Below, in pieces: positions 15,173-19,797 of a stretch of 19,797 bases of DNA. Within the stretch, counting starts at the first letter, position 1. Each line of letters starts with the position of its first letter. Under the pieces are notes generated by a model. That model did no database searches and was not told where the DNA came from. It saw only the letters and a program-made list of their open reading frames with translations. The stretch spans positions 1 through 19,797 of the forward strand of contig CAYXVF010000110.1 of assembly GCA_964468125.1 (NCBI GenBank), in the 5' to 3' direction. The position numbers and the translations under genes are program-made. Source of the stretch: CAYXVF01 sp964468125 (lineage in GTDB: Bacteria > Myxococcota > XYA12-FULL-58-9 > CAYXVF01).

Positions 15173-16651
15173 GTGTCGAAGCGAGCGCATCGAGCGGCTG
15201 CAGTATTGATCCCGCTCCGGCACCGAACCGGGCGCCTCGAGGTCTATCTCGCCCGCCGCTCTCCGGCTTTGAAATTCCTCGGCGGCTTTCACTCCTTTCC
15301 CGGCGGAACCGTGGATCCCGCAGACCATGCGATCGCGGACGCGGGCCTCGCGCAGAGTCCTCATCACAGCGCAGCGCTGCGCGAGAGCTTCGAGGAGCTC
15401 GGAGTGCTCCCGGGAAACAACGCTCCCACAGTCGCGCTGCGCGAAGAGGTGCTTCAGGATGCCACTGTCTGGCGTCATTGGATCGAAGACCGCGGCGGCC
15501 TCCCGTGCGTCGAGCTCATCCCCATGGGGCGCTGGGTCACCCCTCCTTTTGCCACGCAGCAATTCGACGCGCTGTACTTTGCGGTTTGGTTCGAGGGAGA
15601 CGAGCCGATTCGTCTCGACTCGCGCGAGAATTCAGATGGACTCTGGGTGTCAACGCGAGAAGCGATAAAGAGGCACGATCGAGGCGAGCTGTTCATTTCC
15701 TACCCGGTCTTGGAAACGATTCGTGTGATTTTCGAGAATGACGACGACATTGCGACAGCCTCGGACGCGCTCGAAAACCGCGCAGGCACCTATGACCACG
15801 AAGGCGGTGAGATGGTGGCCGGAGCGCACATCATCCCCGTCCGCACACCCACGCTGCCGCCGGCGACCCACACCAACTGCTATGTTGTGGGACGGGACGA
15901 GCTGGTGGTCATCGATCCGGCTTCGCCGTACGACGATGAAAAGGCCCGTATCGACACGTACCTGCGCCACTTACAGTCCAAGGGAAAACGCCTGCGCGAA
16001 ATTTGGTTGACTCACCACCATCCGGACCACGTCGGCGGCGTCAATCACCTGCGGGAGGTGTTTGGGCTCCGGGTGGCGGCCCATGCTCTCACCGCCGAGT
16101 CGCTCCGGGGTCAGGTGGACGTGGACCGGTTGATCGAGGACGGCGAGCGCACCGTATTCCGCACCGGTGGCGTGGAGGACCACTGGCGCGCCCTTCACAC
16201 CCCAGGTCACGCCCGCGGGCACCTGTGCTTCTACGAAGAGACTCGCGGCCACGTGATCACCGGTGACATGGTCGTGAGCAACGGGACGGTGATCGTCGCC
16301 GCGCCGGACGGGGACATGATCGACTACTTCGGCTCCCTCGAACGTCTGCGCGCGCTCCCCCGGCACGGTTTCCTGTTTCCCGCGCACGGTCCGCCGGTGG
16401 CGACCGCGCTGCGAAAGATCGACGAGTATATCGCCCATCGAAAGGCCCGAGAAACCGCCATTCTGGATGCGCTCACCTCGCCCTGCGGCGCCGGAGAGCT
16501 CGTTCCTCGGGTCTACATCGACGTGCCCAAGGCGGCGTGGCCCCTGGCGGCGGCGAACGTCGAGAGCCACCTGCGCAAGCTCGAGCACGAAGGCCGCGTG
16601 CAACGCGCGGAGGACGGGAGCTGGAGCCGAACCCCGGTCCAGGCGACTTAA
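15173..16651 (+). CDS. NUDIX hydrolase fused to a LACTB2-like metallo-beta-lactamase
   Basis: A 492-residue two-enzyme protein, starting at GTG 15173 (GGAGG six bases upstream). The 36 bases upstream of it in frame are Arg-rich and have no ribosome site. Residues 8-195 are a NUDIX domain: FPGGTVD at 42-48 and, after an insertion, the catalytic helix ALRESFEELGV (68-78). An insertion inside the Nudix box is typical of the NUDT19-like group, which cleaves CoA and acyl-CoA. Residues 215-410 are a metallo-beta-lactamase fold: HHHPDH (281-286) with its three His and Asp metal ligands, HTPGH (342-346), TGDM (Asp365) and FPAHG (His405). The end is a winged-helix tail as in LACTB2 (about 425-482). 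LACTB2-type enzymes are endoribonucleases or thioesterase-like hydrolases. The fusion suggests sequential cleavage of one substrate, such as an acyl-CoA or a nucleotide conjugate, but this is inference. There is no signal peptide, so it is cytoplasmic. Confidence 0.92.
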   Translation: MSKRAHRAAAVLIPLRHRTGRLEVYLARRSPALKFLGGFHSFPGGTVDPADHAIADAGLAQSPHHSAALRESFEELGVLPGNNAPTVALREEVLQDATVWRHWIEDRGGLPCVELIPMGRWVTPPFATQQFDALYFAVWFEGDEPIRLDSRENSDGLWVSTREAIKRHDRGELFISYPVLETIRVIFENDDDIATASDALENRAGTYDHEGGEMVAGAHIIPVRTPTLPPATHTNCYVVGRDELVVIDPASPYDDEKARIDTYLRHLQSKGKRLREIWLTHHHPDHVGGVNHLREVFGLRVAAHALTAESLRGQVDVDRLIEDGERTVFRTGGVEDHWRALHTPGHARGHLCFYEETRGHVITGDMVVSNGTVIVAAPDGDMIDYFGSLERLRALPRHGFLFPAHGPPVATALRKIDEYIAHRKARETAILDALTSPCGAGELVPRVYIDVPKAAWPLAAANVESHLRKLEHEGRVQRAEDGSWSRTPVQAT

Positions 16652-16654
16652 CGC

Positions 16655-16673
16655 GGCGCATTATGCGTTTTTT
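16655..16673 (+). terminator. Intrinsic terminator of the NUDIX-MBL gene
   Basis: CGCA at 16657-16660 pairs with TGCG at 16664-16667 around TTA. G-U pairs extend the stem, and six T (16668-16673) follow at once. It starts four bases after the TAA stop. A second weak stem (AATCG/CGATT, 16712-16734) running into seven T lies 40 bases further and may act as a backup. Confidence 0.6.
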
Positions 16674-16896
16674 CGATCCGGTTTATGCCGCCGCCCGACT
16701 CTGATCCGTCTAATCGGCTGTTTTATATACGATTTTTTTACCCGCCGGAGACTTCCCGGAGAGCAAGAAATCGAGCCGACCTTCGAAAACATGTGTCTGT
16801 TCATCCGACACCGGAGCCTTTGTAGGACAGAGGGTTCGATGAGAGGGATGCAGCGGGGAGCAGGGAGCCCCGCAATGACGGGAGCCTAGAAGTACC
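16674..16896 (+). promoter_or_regulatory. Leader of the giant gene, with AT-rich core and hairpin
   Basis: This 223-base gap holds an AT-rich stretch (about 16711-16740, including TTTTATATACGATTTTTTT) that stands out in GC-rich DNA and could carry a promoter -10. Nearer the gene is a structured part: GCGGGG at 16853-16858 pairs with CCCCGC at 16868-16873 across nine bases, followed by CAATGACGGGAGCC up to the start codon region. I recognise no known riboswitch. The final GGGAG is 13 bases before the ATG, somewhat far for a Shine-Dalgarno. Confidence 0.35.
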
Positions 16897-19797
16897 ATGA
16901 CCGAAACGCCCACCATCAATCGCGACGTGCTCGGACGACTCGACTGGCAGAGCACACGCACCCCCGAAGCCACCACCGGCTACGAGGCGGTCGTCGATGC
17001 GCTCGAGCGCGCGGGGCTCCCCACGACCAATGTCCGGTTGATCGCCGCGGTGATCGCCCACAACCAGATCGACCGAGACCAGCTCCAGCAGCCGCTCGAG
17101 GGCTCGATCGAAATTCCGAGCCTTCGCTCCTTCGTCAGCGATTGGGCCGACATTGCGCGCAGCCAGGAGATGGACTCCCTCGTCTCCTCGGTCGGCCGCG
17201 ACCACATTCGCGCAGCCCTCGCCTCGATCGCGCCGGTCCCCACCGACACGCAAGCCGCGCTGCGTGCCCCGGTCGGAGTCCCTCCCGGGCGCAACACGCT
17301 GCCCTCGGTTCCCTTCGAGGAGATTCCCGAGCTGCCTATGGCGCCCGACGACCCGGGCCGAACCACCGCCGCGGTCACCACCAATGAACGCGACGTCGAG
17401 CTGCAGCACGCCGAAGCCTTCGCACGGCAGCTCGAAGCAGAGCTGCGCAGCTCCAGCCCGAACCACGAGGAAGTGGGCCGGCTCGTGCAACAGCTCATGG
17501 GCACCGGCGCCCATTTGGCTGCGATGGAATCGGAGGGCGTAGACCGGCGCGTGGCCGCCCTCGAGCTCTACAATCGGGTGGTGGGCCATACTCCGCCCGA
17601 AGGTGCGAGTGACGTGGATCGCTACGCGCTCATCCAGCAGCTCCGGGATACCTGGGATGCCGATACGCCCGAGTTTCTGATCCCGATGGCGTTCATTCGC
17701 AACGCGTCCGCGCAATTTGAGAACGAAGACTACATCTACTTTCTGAACCGCGGCTGGACCGACTCGATCTGGTGGAGTGGTGAGGGCGAATACTCGCTCG
17801 AAGACATCTACGGTGAGCTGCGCGACCCTCGGTTTACCGGCGAGAGCACCCCAGGCGACCGCAACGTCGACGCGGTCAACCTTCGCTACCTGATGAAGTA
17901 CGGCAATCCGGGCCAGCGCTACACGCCGGACATGCCCAGCAGCATGTTCATGGCAGCGAGTCCGGGCGCCGGCTTGGGAATGGCCATCGTTCAGGCACAA
18001 CGCGCCGACGCCGCACGTCTTTCGGCCTACGAGCAGCGGCTCGCCGACGTGGGAGTGACCGGACTCGACGACGATAGGGTGGCGCGCCGTTATCGCGGTC
18101 TGTTGAACGGCATGCGTCCCCCGCTCGCGCAGCTCGCGGCGCGCAACCTCGACGGCGCACAAGCTCGACGCGTGCGGGTATTGCCGTACGCCGAGCGAAC
18201 GGTCGACGACCGCAGCCTTACTCCCGCCCACGAGCTCGCCCTGCGCATCGCTGGCGTAGACCCCACGCCGCTCGAGCCCGGCCAACCCAGCAGCTTTTCG
18301 CTCGACGGGGACGCACTCCTCAATGCCATCGAACGCATTCATCCTGCCGACAGCGACCATGCGGCGTCCTGGGACCGGGTGGAGGAAGCGCTGCGAAGTC
18401 TCGCAGCGAGCGGCGAGCTCGTGGCCGCAAACCCCGGCACCTTCGGGGCAAGCACCTGGGAGGTCTCTCCTGATGTCACTCTCGACGGGCTGATTCGCCG
18501 GCGGCTGAGCGGTGACCACGAGCGGATCTACCAACGCTTCCTCTCCCAGGCCGGCGACGGACGGGGGCGCTACGGCCTGAATGAAGAGGAGATGGCCGAG
18601 TACGCGGCCCTTCGGATCTACCACGACGAGCTCGCCTGGACCGACGACGACGAGCAGGGCGCCCTGCGACGCTACGAGCGCTACGTCGTAGGCGACGAGG
18701 GCCCCAACACCGAGGTCCCCGCCGGCACGGCGCGCTACGCCGCCATCATGCAGGCCGCCCAGGGCGACTCGGTGGACATCAGCGACCTGCACGACCGGGT
18801 GGTGGACGGGGCGAGCGGGCGCACCGCGCGCGGGCTCGATCTCCTGAGCCGCGGGGCCGATCCCAACAGCGACCACTACCGGCTCCACCGGGTGATGCGC
18901 ACGACGGACCGGCACGAGCTTCGCACCCTTTTGGGCGCGATGAGCCCGCAGGAGATCAACGGACTCCTGATCGCCGCGGAGCAAGACAGCGACTTGACCT
19001 CCCAGTCGCTCTATCGACACGTCGCCTCCACCGAGCACGGGCCAGTGCTCAACGGACGCGGGGAAGACGGACAGCTCGTCCCAACGCCCGGCGTCGCTCG
19101 CCTCTTAGTGGCCTTTGGCGAGTTCCCGGAGGGAAGCTGGGAGCGCAACGAGTATCTGCGCTTCCACCCCGCGGCCTTCGTGACCGACATAGACGGCGCG
19201 CCCCAGGCTGCATCGCTCGCTGTCGACCTCACCGCCGCCCTCTACTGGGATGCGGACAGCGACATTCGCATGGACTTGGCGCGTCAGATGCCGCTGCTCG
19301 GTCGCGAGGACGTCGTCGACAGCTTCAGGCAGCTTCAGGGGGCTCTCGGCAACGAGCGCAGCCTGAGCGAAGCCTATGCGGACACGCTCACGGGCCGCAA
19401 CTTCGATCTCGTAGAACCCTTCCTCGAGCCAATCGCCTTCGACGACAGCGACTCGATCGACCAACGGGTCGCGCAAGTCCGTGAGATGCTTCGCGTGCAG
19501 ATCGGGGGCATGGCGAGCCGCTTCACCCACGAGCACGGCGCACTGCGGCTCCGGATTCAGGAGCTCGAGGTCCGCGCCGAAGAGATCGTGCGACGCGCGG
19601 CCGCGCGCGGCGAGGTGAATCCGGCGAGCGCGGTGCCCACTCCCGAAGAGATGGCCGAGCTCAACGAGCTCGTGGTCGCGGCGTTCCGCTCCTCGCTCAA
19701 CACCCGCCAGGAGGTCGAAGACTTCGATGAGACCGTGCAAGAAGTCGCGATCTGGATCGCCGCCATCGTAGGCTCGGCCGCCACGATGGGTCTCGGC
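16897..19797 (+). CDS. Giant uncharacterised helical protein, open at the right edge
   Basis: From ATG at 16897 the frame runs 967 codons to the end of the window with no stop, so the C-terminus is missing. An in-frame stop at 16876-16878 and no other start between make this ATG the only good choice. The protein has no signal peptide and starts MTETPTINRDVLGRLDWQS. It is acidic and mostly alpha-helical with a Pro-rich linker at about 113-152 (VPTDTQAALRAPVGVPPGRN). Repeated short helical units are suggested, for example YQRFLSQAGDG, MRTTDRHELRTLLGAMS and IRMDLARQMPLLGREDV, loosely like annexin or ARM-type repeats. The last visible residues form a hydrophobic Gly/Ala stretch (IWIAAIVGSAATMGLG) after a coiled-coil-like helix. 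I recognise no domain. Giant proteins of this look occur in myxobacteria near export or injection systems, but nothing here proves that. Confidence 0.8.
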   Translation, partial: MTETPTINRDVLGRLDWQSTRTPEATTGYEAVVDALERAGLPTTNVRLIAAVIAHNQIDRDQLQQPLEGSIEIPSLRSFVSDWADIARSQEMDSLVSSVGRDHIRAALASIAPVPTDTQAALRAPVGVPPGRNTLPSVPFEEIPELPMAPDDPGRTTAAVTTNERDVELQHAEAFARQLEAELRSSSPNHEEVGRLVQQLMGTGAHLAAMESEGVDRRVAALELYNRVVGHTPPEGASDVDRYALIQQLRDTWDADTPEFLIPMAFIRNASAQFENEDYIYFLNRGWTDSIWWSGEGEYSLEDIYGELRDPRFTGESTPGDRNVDAVNLRYLMKYGNPGQRYTPDMPSSMFMAASPGAGLGMAIVQAQRADAARLSAYEQRLADVGVTGLDDDRVARRYRGLLNGMRPPLAQLAARNLDGAQARRVRVLPYAERTVDDRSLTPAHELALRIAGVDPTPLEPGQPSSFSLDGDALLNAIERIHPADSDHAASWDRVEEALRSLAASGELVAANPGTFGASTWEVSPDVTLDGLIRRRLSGDHERIYQRFLSQAGDGRGRYGLNEEEMAEYAALRIYHDELAWTDDDEQGALRRYERYVVGDEGPNTEVPAGTARYAAIMQAAQGDSVDISDLHDRVVDGASGRTARGLDLLSRGADPNSDHYRLHRVMRTTDRHELRTLLGAMSPQEINGLLIAAEQDSDLTSQSLYRHVASTEHGPVLNGRGEDGQLVPTPGVARLLVAFGEFPEGSWERNEYLRFHPAAFVTDIDGAPQAASLAVDLTAALYWDADSDIRMDLARQMPLLGREDVVDSFRQLQGALGNERSLSEAYADTLTGRNFDLVEPFLEPIAFDDSDSIDQRVAQVREMLRVQIGGMASRFTHEHGALRLRIQELEVRAEEIVRRAAARGEVNPASAVPTPEEMAELNELVVAAFRSSLNTRQEVEDFDETVQEVAIWIAAIVGSAATMGLG

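Noticed and set aside
16824..16834. AGGACAGAGGG, reminiscent of the glycine riboswitch core
   Set aside because: The CCGAAGG module and the other conserved glycine-aptamer blocks are absent, and the downstream gene has no link to glycine.
16801..19038. 745-codon open frame on the - strand
   Set aside because: It is antisense to the 16897 gene, whose + frame is open throughout, starts properly and has good composition. Strong G/C at third positions removes stops from the opposite strand. The - product is Val/Arg/Gly-rich with no recognised domain.

Overview
The window is about 19.8 kb of GC-rich DNA. It is densely coded with strong G/C preference at third codon positions, which leaves long open frames antisense to real genes. 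The organism looks like a free-living Gram-negative bacterium, most likely a myxobacterium-like member of the former Deltaproteobacteria (Myxococcota or a related phylum). The support is several lipobox signal peptides, a Tat-type lipoprotein phosphatase, secreted subtilase with PPC domains, an ETF:menaquinone-type Fe-S oxidoreductase, a hybrid PAS/histidine kinase/receiver remnant and a very large uncharacterised helical protein. This placement rests on gene style only.

Layout. The left edge (3-236) holds the last 77 codons of an insertion-sequence transposase on the + strand. From 395 to 12200 every confident gene is on the - strand. In transcription order they are: an ETF:menaquinone-oxidoreductase-like membrane Fe-S protein (12200-10209); a doubtful 71-codon ORF (9954-9739); a small lipoprotein resembling the C-terminal domain of CcmI/CycH (9697-9161); a 90-residue protein (9032-8760) translationally coupled to a branched-chain aminotransferase, ilvE (8757-7807); a GNAT acetyltransferase-nitrilase fusion of the YhcX type (7779-6238); a broken PAS-HATPase-REC sensor kinase (6098-5084); a PhoD-like phosphatase (5022-3502); and a large secreted S8 protease (3394-395). 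From 12387 rightward everything reads on the + strand: a cysteine-rich Sel1-repeat protein, a lipoprotein with a hexanucleotide-encoded Asn-Thr linker interrupted by a 100-N assembly gap, a NUDIX plus metallo-beta-lactamase fusion, and a giant protein open at the right edge (967 codons visible from 16897, no stop).

The genes do not form one obvious pathway. Four products (S8 protease, PhoD, CcmI-like lipoprotein, Asn-Thr lipoprotein) carry lipobox export signals and the Sel1 protein an ordinary one, so envelope and secreted functions dominate. ilvE (branched-chain amino acid transamination) and the ETF:quinone oxidoreductase (acyl-CoA dehydrogenase electrons to the quinone pool) could both serve branched-chain amino acid or acyl-CoA metabolism, but they are not adjacent to etfAB here.

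The most notable items are the sensor-kinase gene that has lost its histidine-bearing DHp domain at a frameshift, the unresolved hexamer array, the NUDIX-MBL fusion with its Shine-Dalgarno inside a hairpin, and the giant right-edge gene with its structured, repeat-like leader. No rRNA, tRNA or CRISPR array was seen. No gene-free stretch exceeds 300 bases.
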